From Rhizomys pruinosus (taxonomy: Eukaryota; Chordata; Mammalia; Rodentia; Spalacidae), in contig VZQC01005070.1 in the NCBI GenBank assembly GCA_009823505.1, forward strand, positions 4,277,570-4,341,569: a stretch of DNA of 64,000 nucleotides, read 5' to 3'. Shown here piece after piece: positions 1 to 11,414 of this stretch. Both the position numbers and the translations under genes were made by a program. The notes under the pieces are model-generated. The model worked only from the letters and a program-made list of their open reading frames with translations. It was not told where the DNA came from and did no database searches. Every line of letters begins with the position of its first letter. The first letter of the stretch is position 1.

Positions 1-413
1 ATGATTCTGCTAACTTGGCTTTTAAAGAGTTGATGGTAGCTGAATAGAACAGTGCACTAAAACCACCATGTAGTTTTCAAACTACACATTTGGCCTGCAT
101 GTGAAGCATTCCTTGTGGAAGTGCACCTGACTTTAATCCAGTCATATCAGCAAGAGTCTCTAAACTGCATGATAAGATATGAAGACAAAGTAAGTTTGGT
201 GGGAAGAAAGAAGCATTATATCTCAGAACTTCCAGAAGTGGAGACTTGTTGTAGTAATAGTAAAGGGCAGAGAACAAACTAAAGGATCTTTGGGAAAGAT
301 TTAACTAATTATTTGAAATAATGAAAACTTAACATGCAGATATTTTCATTATATTACAGCAAATGAGAGCAGAAATGTTAAAGGTTTTGCTCACTATTGA
401 AAAAAATCCAGAT
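1..413. other. unique non-coding DNA
   Basis: AT-rich sequence without a recognisable repeat or convincing coding region. The only open frame (minus strand, 66 codons) has no recognisable motif. Confidence 0.5.
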
Positions 414-631
414 GGGGCTGGAGAGATGGCCTAGCCGTTAAGAGCGTCAACCTGGGTTCAATCCCCAGCACCCACATGGTAGCTGAGAATCGTCTTTAAC
501 TCCAGTTCCAGGGGAATCCGACACCCTCTTCTGACCTCCGCGGCATTGCACCACATGGGTGCACATACCTATATGCAGACAGTACATTCATACACATAAT
601 AAAAAAAATTGTATAAAAAAAGAAAAAAAAA
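414..631 (+). mobile_element. B2: B2 SINE, internally deleted tRNA head
   Basis: Starts with the B2 head ggggctggagagatggccta, keeps the B box ggttcaatccc, the body ccagcacccacatgg and the tail catacacataataaaa. About 20 nt between the A and B boxes (the gctcttgcagagga segment) are missing. Flanks share aaaaaatcc, consistent with a target-site duplication. Confidence 0.9.
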
Positions 632-1377
632 TCCGCTGACATAAAGGAATAGATCAGATTATTGATAAAATCATAATTTAAAACACTTACCTATAATTTT
701 TATTTTATTCCAATGAATGTTTAATTGTTTTAAAAATGAGATCAGACATATGAAATTTCTTGTGATGTTGTTTGCAAACCTTGCATGGTATATGGTATCC
801 TTAAATGTAGAAAAAATATATATATATGATGAATTAACTTGGAATAAAGTGGAGCCCAGGAAATGTGGAAGGCAGCTGTGACTCAGATAAGGGGTGAGGG
901 GGTGAGACTTAACACAGTATCTCATAACACCCTGCCAAGCAAAACAAAACAAACAAGAAAACTGCTGCTGATAGAGACACAACTGACCACATGACCCTGG
1001 AGCTCCTTGTTCCAAGGTTAACACATCAAGTTGCTACCTGACTCATATAGGTACTTTGTGTCTCCCAGCTTCTCTGTAAAAAGGTCACATGTCTCAGTTT
1101 TTCAAACTTTCTCTTTAAATGTTGTTTCTATGTGGACATTCTAATGCTGCCAACTTTTTGTTTATGAAAACCTGAGTCCTTGGGAAAATAAACTGATGTT
1201 TTCCCTAGACAGTCACCCCAGCAGTGACTCATTGTCACCCTGTACCATTCCAATCTTGTCTCCTGTGGGTAAGGGACATACTTGTGAATAGATGAGGCCA
1301 TTCACATATATAATCCTCCCTTGTCATTGGCTAATATATGTGAAATGGGCATAGAGATTGATCAAGACATTCCCCTA
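632..1377. other. unique non-coding DNA
   Basis: No recognisable repeat. A 117-codon minus-strand open frame lies here, but its composition gives no domain or conserved motif and I treat it as chance. Confidence 0.45.
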
Positions 1378-1530
1378 AACTGGGCATAGTGGTCCACGCC
1401 TTTAATCCTAGCACTCAGGAGGCAGAGGCAGGAGGAACTCTGTGAGTTCAAGGCCAGCCTGATCTACATAATGAGTTCCAGGACAGCCGGGCCTACAGGG
1501 AGACCCTATCTCAAAAACCTTCCCATACAA

Positions 1531-1563
<33 letters not shown>

Positions 1564-1570
1564 AAAAAGA
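1378..1570 (+). mobile_element. B1: B1 SINE with long A tail
   Basis: Matches the 7SL-derived B1: gggcatagtggtccacgcct, caggaggcagaggcagg, gtgagttcaaggccagcctg, then a pure A tract of more than 30 nt followed by a C run. Divergent head (gggcatagtgg) suggests an older copy. Confidence 0.9.
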
Positions 1571-2334
1571 CACCCCCCCCCAAAATAGCTTCTTATGCTC
1601 ACCTTAAGTGGCTTATTATATATAGCATTTTTCTTAGGCTCTTTTAATAGCTGCATAGCACAGACATCCTAATTTTAGTCTGCTTTTATGAATCCGTACA
1701 TTGCTGTTCAATGAGCTTATAGACAGAAAACAAGGTTCACAGTTAGAGCTGCTAATTGGAGATCATCATCAGTAAGCAGTAAGACAGAAACTGTGACTTA
1801 TAAACCTTTTAATGATAAATAAGTTCAAGCAAAGTTGACAACTAATCCTGAAAAATAGGAGTTCCTTAGGGGTCTTCTTTAACATACAGATTAGGGATGC
1901 TTATTAATTTTTCCATGTTAATTCTTAACCTAAGTTCACACTTACCTTCTATATGTCTGCTGGTTTCCTAGGTGTAATATAATTTTATTTGAATGGAATT
2001 TTGGTTTGATAAACTTAGCCAAATGGAAATTTTAATTTTGAAACTGTCCCTTAGTTCCAAAGCATTAAGATATTCTATCCTAATTGACATTGTGGAAATA
2101 AAAAAAAAATTCCATTGTAATCCATTTCTCTGCAAAAGAAGTGAATACTTGCTTTCTGTCAAATTAGCACCTATAGTGATCAGGAAACAAGTGAATTTCA
2201 TATGTCATTACTTTATATAGCCATAAATCAGAATATCAAACTGCAGTTCATAAATATGTCTGATTATTATATGTCAATAAGAAATAAAGAACATCCACAA
2301 CATTTAAGACTTGAGAGTTCAAAAGTATGTAAAA
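1571..2334. other. unique non-coding DNA
   Basis: AT-rich; no repeat family recognised. Overlapping open frames of 75-77 codons on both strands are not supported by any motif. Confidence 0.45.
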
Positions 2335-2490
2335 ATATGGTTTAGAGAGGTGGCTCAGCCATTTCAAGCACATAGTGCTCTTGCAGATCTAGTCCCAGTA
2401 TCCACATCGAGTGGCTCACAATCTCTTGAAACTTTAGTTCCAGAGGATCTGAACTACTGATCTCTATGGGCACTGCACTAATGTACACAC
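2335..2490 (+). mobile_element. B2: degenerate B2 SINE
   Basis: Decayed B2: gagaggtggctcagcc head, gtgctcttgcagat, tccagaggatctgaac and gggcactgca body. The tail has grown into the microsatellite that follows. Confidence 0.75.
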
Positions 2491-2680
2491 ACACACAGAT
2501 ATATATATATATAGATAGATAGATAGATATAGATATAGATATAGATATAGATATAGATATAGATATAGATATAGATATAGATACATATATATCTATATAT
2601 ATGTATATATATACATACATATATATATGAAATATATATATAAATATATATTTAAAAAAATATATATATATGAAATAAAC
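2482..2680. repeat. compound microsatellite (CA)n/(TA)n/(ATATAG)n
   Basis: A short CA run, then TA and GATA repeats, then about ten ATATAG hexamers at roughly 2524-2583, then an imperfect TA-rich tract. Grown from the A-rich tail of the preceding B2. Confidence 0.9.
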
Positions 2681-2925
2681 GGCTTCTGAAAATCAGCATA
2701 TAATAATCTCCGGCTCCCTCTATGGATATTTACAGTGTGTCACAGGTGTTATGTACCTTTATTTTAAAATGTAAATGAAAAGAACAGATAGATGTCTTTA
2801 TATAAAAGATGGTGGATAGGACTTGCAGTAAAAGATTAAAGGGCTGTGAAGATGGAAATGTGACAATAGGAAATCTTTCTCTACAGATGATAGAAAGGGA
2901 AGCTTGAATTAAGAAGGTGGATGCT

Positions 2926-3097
2926 AGCCGGGCGTGGTGATGCACACCTTTAATCCCAGCACTCAGGTTGTAGAGGTGGGTGGATCTCTGTGAGTTCAAG
3001 GCCAGCCTGGTCTACAGAGTGGGCTCCAGGACAGCTGGTACTAAAAGGGAGACCCTGCCTCAAAAATACCAAAAAAAAAAAAAAAAAAAAGGAAAAA
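2926..3097 (+). mobile_element. B1: B1 SINE
   Basis: Full-length B1 from gccgggcgtggtgatgcaca through gagaccctgcctcaaaaata to an A tract. Flanks resemble each other (ggtggatgct before, agtagatgct after), an imperfect target-site duplication. Confidence 0.93.
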
Positions 3098-5057
3098 AGT
3101 AGATGCTCCACCACCCTCCTAAAGCAGTAATATTAGTTTAATAATAAGTGAACTATGACAGATAAGCTCTGGACTTTGGGGGGCGGGCTTACAGATATCT
3201 CTGTGAGTTAAAAACAATTATTTTAACTTGCCGTTGAAAGTAGAAATGAAGATTTGTACATGAGCTTATTGAAAACAAAACTTCAGCTTACTCTCTCCAT
3301 CCTCTTCTTCCAGTTTCTTTCATTCTCTCCATCATGTCCATCACACAGAAAATAATATTGTTTATTTCTTATTTATTGTTTCCTTCTTACCTCTAGAAGA
3401 ATATAAAGATCATTAAAATAGGGTTTTTTTTTTTTTTTGCTATATTGGTATGTTCTCATTACTGCAAGAATGTATGGACTAAAATGATACTCAATAAATA
3501 TTATTTGAAAGAATGGATGTAGAAGAACACTTTAAGGAACTTAAGCGGAAGTCAGCAAAACTTTCACATGTTACAAATATAGTGTTGGAAGGAAAGCATG
3601 AGATGGGACTGAGCAGAACACTCAGTTTACAAGAGTTGGGCAAAGGGGATGCAATCCAACTCCAGCTTTGGTGCACTCAGATGAGAGAAGCTCTTCTCAA
3701 GAACAAAGTCTATGATAAAGAAGAAAAGGATGGCTGATTTACTTTGAGAAGAGATGAGCTATTCAACTTACCATTAATTCTCATCAGACCTAACTGAATT
3801 TTGGCATTCTAAAGAAAGGTTATGCAACCCATATTTTCTGAACTGTGTCTAAGCTGTGTTTGCAGCACCAGGCAACTGTAGATGGCAAAGAATATCTGTA
3901 TAATCCCAAGCACTTCCTGGCTTACAGTGTAGAAAATGTCAGTGGCTTATATCTCATGGGAAATTCTGTAAACATTTTAATTATATACCATTCTGCTTCT
4001 GTCTTTTATTTTCTGGAAAATCACGGCTCCTCTTATATCTTGCCTCCTGGGAGATGCAGGCAGAATGCAGAAGAACAGACCCTTCATCGCTGCTGTTACA
4101 GTGAACAGACACAAGATTGCACATATGTATATAAATTACATGTTCAGAGATACATTTTCTTATTTAGGCTAATGATTCTGATGTAATACAGTGCTGAAAG
4201 ACTGTCATGATATGTTAGGAAGTAGAAATTCATGGTATCTTTGAGTTCTAAATATCATAGGATACAAAGATCCAGAAAGCGGTAAGAAGTTTTCATTAGG
4301 CAGGCGTTCTGAGTAATAGTTATTCACTAGAGATCTGAAGATGAAATGAAGGATAAAAGAGCATAAATTCATCAGACACAGCCAGAGAGACAGTGGATCA
4401 GGAAGGCTGAAAACAACATTGTGAACTCTTAACATAAAACCCCAAAGATATTTTTTCTCAAATGTGTAACTCAGGCATTGGGAAATAGGATGCATAGGAT
4501 AGTGCAATGAAACTAAAAGAAACAGTGAATGCTCCTAATATAATATAATGCAATTTAAAAACTTTGTGCCTAGTATGGAATAACTATCGATCATCCAATG
4601 TGTTCCCAAAAGCTTTAAGAAAAATGTAGGGAAAGTTTCATGACATCACTAGGATATTTTGAATACTTGTGAGAAATACGTTCAATGTTTATGCATATGA
4701 AAGTGCCTGCTTTTTTTTTCTGTAGAACCTAGTAGAATACATCTGAGTTCCAAAGTGTAGGATCTGTGATAATAGAAAAGAACATAGCCAACAGGCCACT
4801 TCACATCTTCATTAGTCTCACGAGTGTCAAATGAGGTTCAATTAAAGAAGAAGAACACAAACTTCACACTTCTGTGTATTTAGTACCAAACCTTGCCTTG
4901 TCCATTTCCCTTATAATTAAAAGTAATTGTCAGTTGTCTAAATATTGAAGTTCAAAACATTAAAGTCATTACCTCTTAGTTTTCTGCTTTCTATGTAAAG
5001 AATCTGATGGAAAAGTATTTAGTCCCCATTTCTAGAATATATTTCCCTATGCTTTTT
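3098..5057. other. unique non-coding DNA with two small unassigned ORFs
   Basis: About 2 kb without a recognised repeat. It holds a 74-codon plus-strand frame (3513-3737) with a favourable start context (A at -3, G at +4) and a lysine/glutamate-rich product, and a 113-codon frame at 3845-4186. I recognise neither product, see no splice or polyadenylation structure supporting a gene, and do not call them CDS. Confidence 0.45.
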
Positions 5058-5264
5058 TCTTTTATTTATCATTCTTTTATGCGTATGAGTGTGTGTCTCA
5101 CATGTATGTAAGTATATGTGTGTTAAGCAATACCCACAGAAGTCAGAAGAGGGCACTGAATTCCCCTAGATTTGGAGTTAAGAATAGTTCTTAGCTATCA
5201 TGTGGGTTTTGGGAATTGAACCCCAGTAAGTGCTCTCAACCACTGAGCCATCTCTCCAGCTCCA
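5058..5264 (-). mobile_element. B2: B2 SINE, antisense
   Basis: Reverse-complement B2: tail-side gtatgagtgtgtgt, gtcagaagagggcactgaat, catgtgggttttggg, and the head end gagccatctctccagc at the right. Moderately diverged. Confidence 0.88.
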
Positions 5265-5277
5265 CTATATGTTTTTT

Positions 5278-5382
5278 TAAATCAATTTTTATTGAAATTT
5301 TGGGAATTTCGTACAACATATTTTGTTCACATTTAGAACCCCTTCAAGTATCCCCCCATACTAATCCCCAACACATTTCTGT
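5278..5382 (-). mobile_element. L1: L1 3' end, antisense (part 1)
   Basis: The T-rich start followed by tattgaaattttgggaattt resembles the 3' terminus of a rodent L1 read in reverse. It continues on the far side of the (TAGA)n array. Confidence 0.65.
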
Positions 5383-5390
5383 AGATAGAT

Positions 5391-5421
<31 letters not shown>

Positions 5422-5793
5422 GATTGATGGATGATAGATGATAAATAGATAGATGATGGATAGATGATAGATAAATAGAAGATAGATAGATAGATGATTG
5501 ATAGATGATAGATGATAGATAGATGACAGATTATTAGAAGATAGATAGATAGATGAATAGACAGATAGATAATAAATAGATAGATAGATGATAGATAGAT
5601 ATGGATACATGATAGATAAATAGAAGATAGATGGTAGATAGATAGATGATTGATGGATGATAGATGATAAATAGATAGATGATGGATACATGATAGATAA
5701 ATAGAAGACAGATGATTGATAAATGATAGATTGATGATGGATAGATAGATGATGGGTAGATGATGACAGATAAATAGAAGACAGATAGATAGG

Positions 5794-5834
<41 letters not shown>

Positions 5835-5855
5835 GATAGATAGATATAGATAGAT

Positions 5856-5907
<52 letters not shown>
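5383..5907. repeat. (TAGA)n tetranucleotide array
   Basis: About 525 bp of GATA/TAGA units, pure at both ends and interrupted in the middle by GATG, AATA and ACAGA variants that recur in larger blocks (for example gatgattgatggatgat near 5421 and 5647), suggesting duplication of longer segments within the array. The long tyrosine/leucine/serine open frames read from it are artefacts of the repeat. Confidence 0.95.
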
Positions 5908-6337
5908 CTTATAGGTGTTAAGTTTGTATCCCCAAATGCTCTTTGGTATTTGTTCATCCACTGGAACCTGGTCAACCTTCTGAGTCTCACCTTTTAATGA
6001 GACTGACTCTTTCCCTTCCCAGCAGCCATCAGGAGTTTCTATCCACTTCCCCACTTCTTTGCTGAGATATTTTCCAGTTTGAGCTTATATGGGCCTGTGC
6101 ATGCTGATGTCATTGCTATAACTGCTGATCAGTTGGCTGGAAAACTGTTTCCTTGTGGTCTTCATCTGATCTGGTTCTTACAATCTTTCCACCCCCTTGG
6201 GAGGCAGAAATTTGATATAGGAATCCTATTCAGGGATAAGCAGTCTGCAGTAACGTATTCTCTGCACATTGGCCATGGAGTGTTTGTTAATTACCATCTG
6301 TGGTATAAGGAAGGCTCTCTTGTGAGACTTGAGAGAT
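5908..6337 (-). mobile_element. L1: L1 3'UTR, antisense (part 2)
   Basis: Contains antisense rodent L1 3'UTR landmarks: cagcagccatcaggagtttc, tcttacaatctttccacccc, cttgggaggcagaaatttga, tattctctgcacattggcca and ttaattaccatctg. Together with 5278-5382 it forms one element split by the microsatellite. Confidence 0.75.
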
Positions 6338-7286
6338 ATCCCACAGGGGCAACAAAACCCCCTGACTACACTGCCTGATAGAGCTTTTGACAGTCATAGC
6401 TTCCAGGGAGACCAGGCAGGAAAGGCCAAGTAACAAGGCAAAGACGACTCTAGCAACCAGAACCAACGCTACTTTTAACAACTGTTCCCTGATTGGCTGG
6501 ATTCGTTTCGAGAGCCAACCAGAGTCTAGCTAGTATTCAATAAATCCCTACAGAACCTGGCTGAAGAGGTAGATGATGATTTCAGAGCCCGCCTTCCCCT
6601 CCGTTAGTGTGTAGTTCCATTTCATCTGGTACTCTGCTATAAGACAAGTGGCAAATTTGGGGCCCCCCAGCCTGAGGCAGAGAAGGATAAAACTACCTAC
6701 CTCTCACTTAAGGCTTCTGCCTTGGCAGGGAGTTAGCTCTCTAGAGAAAATCTTGCCTGGTTTGCTGAGCCAGGTTACTACACCATTAAGGAGCTTACTC
6801 AAGTCAGCCTTCAGGACTGGAAGAACAGCTGTAGGCAAAGGGACACATTCCTGCCTCAGCCACAAGTACTCAAGATGTCAGATTCCAGTACTCAAAACCT
6901 CAGGAGACAGGAGTCCTGCACCTATTACTCTGCTTGGGGACCTGCAAATCGCTCTATAAGCAACTGCACTCTGCTGGTCCCCAAGCCTTCCAAAAGTTTG
7001 GGGGCTGTAACCAATTTCTTGGTTGCTACCCCCAAAGCCTCCAAGTATATAAGACTGATATCCCTACAAACTCATAGCTAGGCACCTAGAGGCCTGTTGA
7101 GAACATAGAGCTGAAATGTCTCTCTGCACATTCTCTTGGGACTTGAGGGTGTGAACTTCTTTATTCCTGTGTGGCAAATAAAGGTACCCTTGCTTCCCTT
7201 CAGTATTTGCTCACTGCATTCTTGGAGGGAGGTTGGACAAGAACCCGGTCAGAGACAAGAATGGGGTTGACTCACTCACCGTTTCA
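6338..7286 (+). mobile_element. solo LTR, class-I ERV type (boundaries approximate)
   Basis: About 0.95 kb with LTR organisation: an inverted CCAAT box (ctgattggctgg, about 6490), TATA-like gtatataaga (about 7047), a polyadenylation signal gcaaataaagg (about 7175) and a downstream T-rich segment that may end at gtttca (7286). No gag, pol or env lies on either side, so it is a solo LTR or fragment. The left boundary with the preceding L1 3'UTR is uncertain and I could not find a clean target-site duplication. Confidence 0.5.
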
Positions 7287-8114
7287 CAAAGCCAAGTCTT
7301 GAACTGATCTTCAAACTGTAAAAGCTAATTAGAAGTAGGTAGACTGGAAACTCAAAATACTATAGATTGGTGGAGAATTTCTGATGTTCCTTTCTCCTGT
7401 ATTGCCTGACTTAAACTTAAAAAAAAAAAAAAGCACAAAACCATATATGAAATGAAGACAGAAATAGCTGTGGGAGTTCCAACAAGAAACTCCTAAAAGA
7501 GAAAATGGGGGAAATTTTCACCATTATTTCTCTTTCTCTTTCTCTTTTCCAATATCTCTAGCATCCCAGTCACAAGGGATTCTGCAGCTGAAATAGCAGG
7601 AGTGTGGGCTGAACAGCACCTGAAATTCTGGGAAGTGAGTCTTTTCTTCTCAAAAGAGGAATGTTTGTCCTAAGATCACAAAGATCTCTGTGACTGCTGC
7701 ACTTTCTATGCCTCTACTTCTTAGGTATAGTCAGACCAATCTGAGGATATGCATAGATAAGCAGATAGATTAAAGCCCAGGTTCTTTGACCAAGGAATCG
7801 GGAAGTACCAGGGAGCCCCGCAGAGAGGAGGAAGCTTGAGACAGGGATTTCAATCCCATGCCTCTGTGGAAAAGCCAGTGCTGAGCTGTTCACTTAACAT
7901 TTGAAACCTTAATTAACTAAAAGAGGTCATAAAATTTAAAATTAATTTGCAGTGCAACTCCATACAGAGTAGAGCAGTTATTAGAAAATGTATACAGACT
8001 AATCAAAATAGCACCACAAACATACTGGAAAAGTGCGATCTTAGAATAACAGTCTATAGAAGGCAGGTAAGCTTTTTTCCTGTAAAACTAATTAGGTCAT
8101 CTATGATAAGAACT
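7287..8114. other. unique non-coding DNA
   Basis: No recognised repeat apart from a short A run near 7420 and a TCTTTC-rich patch near 7530. Confidence 0.45.
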
Positions 8115-8460
8115 ATTTTGGTCAGTTTGGGGGTACTATAACAAAGCACCAGAATGATCAACTTATAAAGAGAAAAATAATATTTAATCTCAGTTTTAGA
8201 AGTCTCAGTTCATGATCATTGCTCCCTGTGATGGAGACATGCAGCAGAGAAAAACTGTTTAGCTCATGGCTAGGAAGCCAAGCATAAAGACAAAAGGGCT
8301 GCAATCCCACACACCCTTTCTTGTTCTTCATGACCTGGAGACTTCCCAAGTCTTTTTCCACCATCTCCCAACAGCACCAAGATGGGGAGCAAGCACTGGG
8401 AACATGCAATGCTGCTCCCTCCAAGTTGAAGCATTCCTTCCTGTGTAGAGAGAACAATTC
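8115..8460 (-). mobile_element. MaLR-type LTR, antisense, old
   Basis: Landmarks of rodent MaLR LTRs read in reverse: actataacaaagcaccagaa, atcaacttataaagag, atgacctggagacttccc, caccatctcccaacagcacc and aagatgggg. Strongly diverged, so subfamily not assigned. Confidence 0.6.
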
Positions 8461-9158
8461 ACGAGAAGCAAGAAGCCAATGAACTTTAGAGGCTTAGAAA
8501 ATGTAAAATTCATAGTTCTTCTTCCCAAAGTTATAAATACAGTAAACAATTTCTGAGGAAAGGGGAATCTAGTCACCAAACACTGAACTGCTTGGAAGTC
8601 ACTCACAGAGCTCCGGGGACACAAATCATCAGCTGTCACTCATACCGGGGTGGGCTTCTTGGTAATACAGTTATTTACAGGGGATTCTGAGTGCTCCGAT
8701 AAGTGACCCCAACAATGTTAAAGGTTCACTAAGCTAGACCTAGGTGGACTTGCTTCTGTCTGTCATTTTTCCCCTATCTGAGATTACTGGATGCTTCTTC
8801 GTGATTCTTCAAAAGTCACACAGTAAGTGCATTCTAGAGCCAAACTACAGCAAGAATAAGATTAGTATACATCTTATGATCTATGTAATGGTCAAAGTCA
8901 CATAAACAATATTCAAGAAAACTAGAATAAAATGGAAAACTGTATATGAAGAATAAGAGAAATCATAATGCTTAAAATGCAATATAAATTATACTCCAAG
9001 ATGACATAATTTGCATTCTCAGATTCAGATGTTAAATGTGTATTATAATCATGCTCTAAGAGACAAGTGAAAACACTCTCATGATAATCAGAAAAAAGAG
9101 TCAGTGAAAAGAAATAACTTGCAGAGTGTTATTTGTCCCTGGACAAGATCCCTATATT
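8461..9158. other. unique non-coding DNA
   Basis: AT-rich, no repeat family recognised. Confidence 0.45.
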
Positions 9159-9412
9159 AAAAGTCACTCACGGGGCTGGAGAGATGAATCAGTGATTAAG
9201 AGCACCGACTGCTCTTGCAGAGGACCTGGGTTCGATTCCCAGCACCCACATGGCAGCTAAGAACCGTCTTTAAGCCAGGCATGGTGGCACATGCCTTTAA
9301 TCCCAACACTCGGGAGGCAGAGGCAGGCGGATCTCTGTGAGTTCTAGGCCAACTGGGGCTATAGGGAGACCCTGTCTCAAAAAAAAAAAAAAAAAAAAAA
9401 AAAGTCACTCAC
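9159..9412 (+). mobile_element. B2::B1 chimeric SINE with 13-bp TSD
   Basis: The first part (about 9172-9270) is the 5' portion of B2: head ggggctggagagatg, B box ggttcgattcc, cacccacatggcagc. At 9271 it changes directly to a B1 head (gccaggcatggtggcacatg) that runs to its A tail. The 13-bp repeat aaaagtcactcac at 9159-9171 and 9400-9412 flanks the pair, and no repeat separates the two halves, so they look inserted as one unit. The B1 part lacks one 29-nt unit of the internal quasi-duplication (ggccaactggggctataggg directly follows gagttcta). Confidence 0.9.
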
Positions 9413-9720
9413 TCATGGTTCAGGAACCATTGCAGAAGAGTGGGTGCAAAGATTGTAAGAGCCAGGGTTGGTGCATGAGCATAAGGAAGCAGGAACTTTC
9501 AGTTCTTTGGGAACTTGCTTATATGAATTCCCAACAATGGTGACAAGCATGCACAAGACCCATGATGACTCAGTTAGACCAAAAAAAAAAGAAAAAAACA
9601 GGGAACTGGGGAAATGGGTAACCTTAGCTGAGGAAATATTGGTGACTGATTACTGTGGAGACAGGGAGAATTGATCTTCAAGCGAGTGATTCTAGTAGAG
9701 GAACTTGCACCGAGGGACAT
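9413..9720 (+). mobile_element. L1: L1 3'UTR fragment, sense
   Basis: Resembles rodent L1 3'UTR in sense orientation: ctcatggttcaggaaccatt, gcaaagattgtaagagccag, followed by ttgcttatatgaattccc. A diverged fragment without coding sequence; a related piece lies at 53270-53720. Confidence 0.55.
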
Positions 9721-10611
9721 CTGGGTATAAATTCTTGACTGGCTAGAACATAATATATGTGACAGAATGCATGTAATCTGATAGTGTGGGTTTATGGAGG
9801 TACAGATGTGGGAAAGGGGTTAGATTTGATTAAGACTTTTATAGGGAATGAACAATAACTCAATAAAAATATACATCAAGGATCCTAAAAAGATACAGAA
9901 AACATGCGAAGATAAATCAATAAATGGTTAATATGGCAATTACATAATTTAGTGAATGACTAAGGGAATGGAGATAAATGAGAAAAGTGGGAAGGTAATG
10001 TGAAGAAAGATCTGGAAAAAAAAAAGGGCCACTCAAAAGAAGGCAGTGAGAGATAAGCAGGCCATGATAGATGTGGGGACAGTGAAAGACTGATCACTGT
10101 CACAACCCGAATCACAAAAAGGATGGAAAAAAAAAATCCATGTGAATTTGTGGCATAGAGTATGTGGCGTAGAATAATATGCCTGAAGAAAAATATTTGG
10201 AAACATCTGTAATTTGGTGAAAAGCCTAAGTTCACAGAAGCAAGAGAGAATGTGAGAAAATTCCACGCAGAGTAAATTAAAAGCCCCCACACTCAGCAGG
10301 TAAGAACTCTTTGCAAATTGACAATGCCTCCTAATGGGTATGGAAACCATGGTAGCTAAGAGGAATAGGAAAGAATTTTTACACTGTCAGAAGCAAAATT
10401 ACTTCCATATTCAGAATCTAATATCCATTGAAAATTTTCTTTAGAAATGTAAAGTGAAATGAAATTATTATTCACACGCGAAAACAAATTGGTCTCTCAT
10501 AAGAAAATTATAACAAGATAAAGACACTGGAATAGAAATGGTCAACAACTGGTTAAATATACTAGGTTACTCCCTTATTTAGTTCTTTAAAATGGGTGAA
10601 AATTTTAAAAA
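9721..10611. other. unique non-coding DNA
   Basis: AT-rich; no repeat or coding signal supported. Confidence 0.45.
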
Positions 10612-10980
10612 TCTTAACTTCTTTGCATGTATAGGTGGTGTACATATGCTTGCAGACACACATGTCTGTGTGGGAAATTCTGTACAGGAGGCCGGAGTTG
10701 GCATTGGGTATCTTTTGCAGTTGCTCCTCATTTTCGGTATTGCTTCAGGTACTCTCACCTGAGAGAGTGATTCCGATACTCTCACCTGAACGCTGAGCTC
10801 AGTGATTCTGGTAGTGTAGTTAATCAGTGACTCATGCCATCCTCTGTTTCTGTCTCCAGAACACTGGGATTCCAGATCAGCCCTCACACAAATACAAACT
10901 TAAATGGATGCTGGTATTTCTTAATTCTGATGGTCATGCTTCCACAGAAAGTGTTTCACTGAGCCATCTCTCCAAGCCTA
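10612..10980 (-). mobile_element. old composite SINE (B4/RSINE-like), antisense
   Basis: The right end gagccatctctccaagcc is the head of a tRNA-type SINE in reverse, preceded by a B1-like ctgtctccagaacactggga, and the left part has gaggccggagttggcattgg, a layout seen in old tRNA/7SL composite rodent SINEs. Contains a local repeat of gatactctcacctga. Family name tentative. Confidence 0.5.
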
Positions 10981-11414
10981 CACAGCGTAACATTTTAAAT
11001 AGAATGTTCAGTAAAAGTGTATCTGTAATCCATGAATCCTAGATCATGAAAGTATAAGTACCTATATTATTTTCTGCTTATATTTTAAAGAAATAAAATC
11101 TTTCTTTTTCAAATTTATTTATGTATATATATTTTTTTATCAAATTTAGACCCATGTCCCCCCATCCCTCCACCCCACCAGAGCTCATGCATTCTGCCAA
11201 ACATGCTTTTCATCTCTTTCTCAGTCTTTCTCAATATTCTCCATGTGGAAGTTGACTGTTTTGAGCAGAAGTTCACTGTTTCAGTCAGTTCTTTGATGCA
11301 GTCCTTTCTGTTGTTGTTGTTGTTGTTTCCAATATGCATCACTACCAACTGCTTTGGAGAAAAGCTCAAGGGGCCATGAACAGGAAATACTTACAACTAG
11401 GTAATTGGCAATCT

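Noticed and set aside
5383..5907. CRISPR-like repeat array
   Set aside because: Continuous tetranucleotide repeat without spacers in a eukaryotic genome.
5344..6054. Two long minus-strand frames (236 and 209 codons) over the (TAGA)n array
   Set aside because: They are the isoleucine/tyrosine/leucine/serine reading of a tetranucleotide repeat that lacks stops; not a protein gene.
7947..8141. Possible exon near 7.9-8.1 kb
   Set aside because: No conserved motif, no supported splice pair, and the frame runs into an old LTR.
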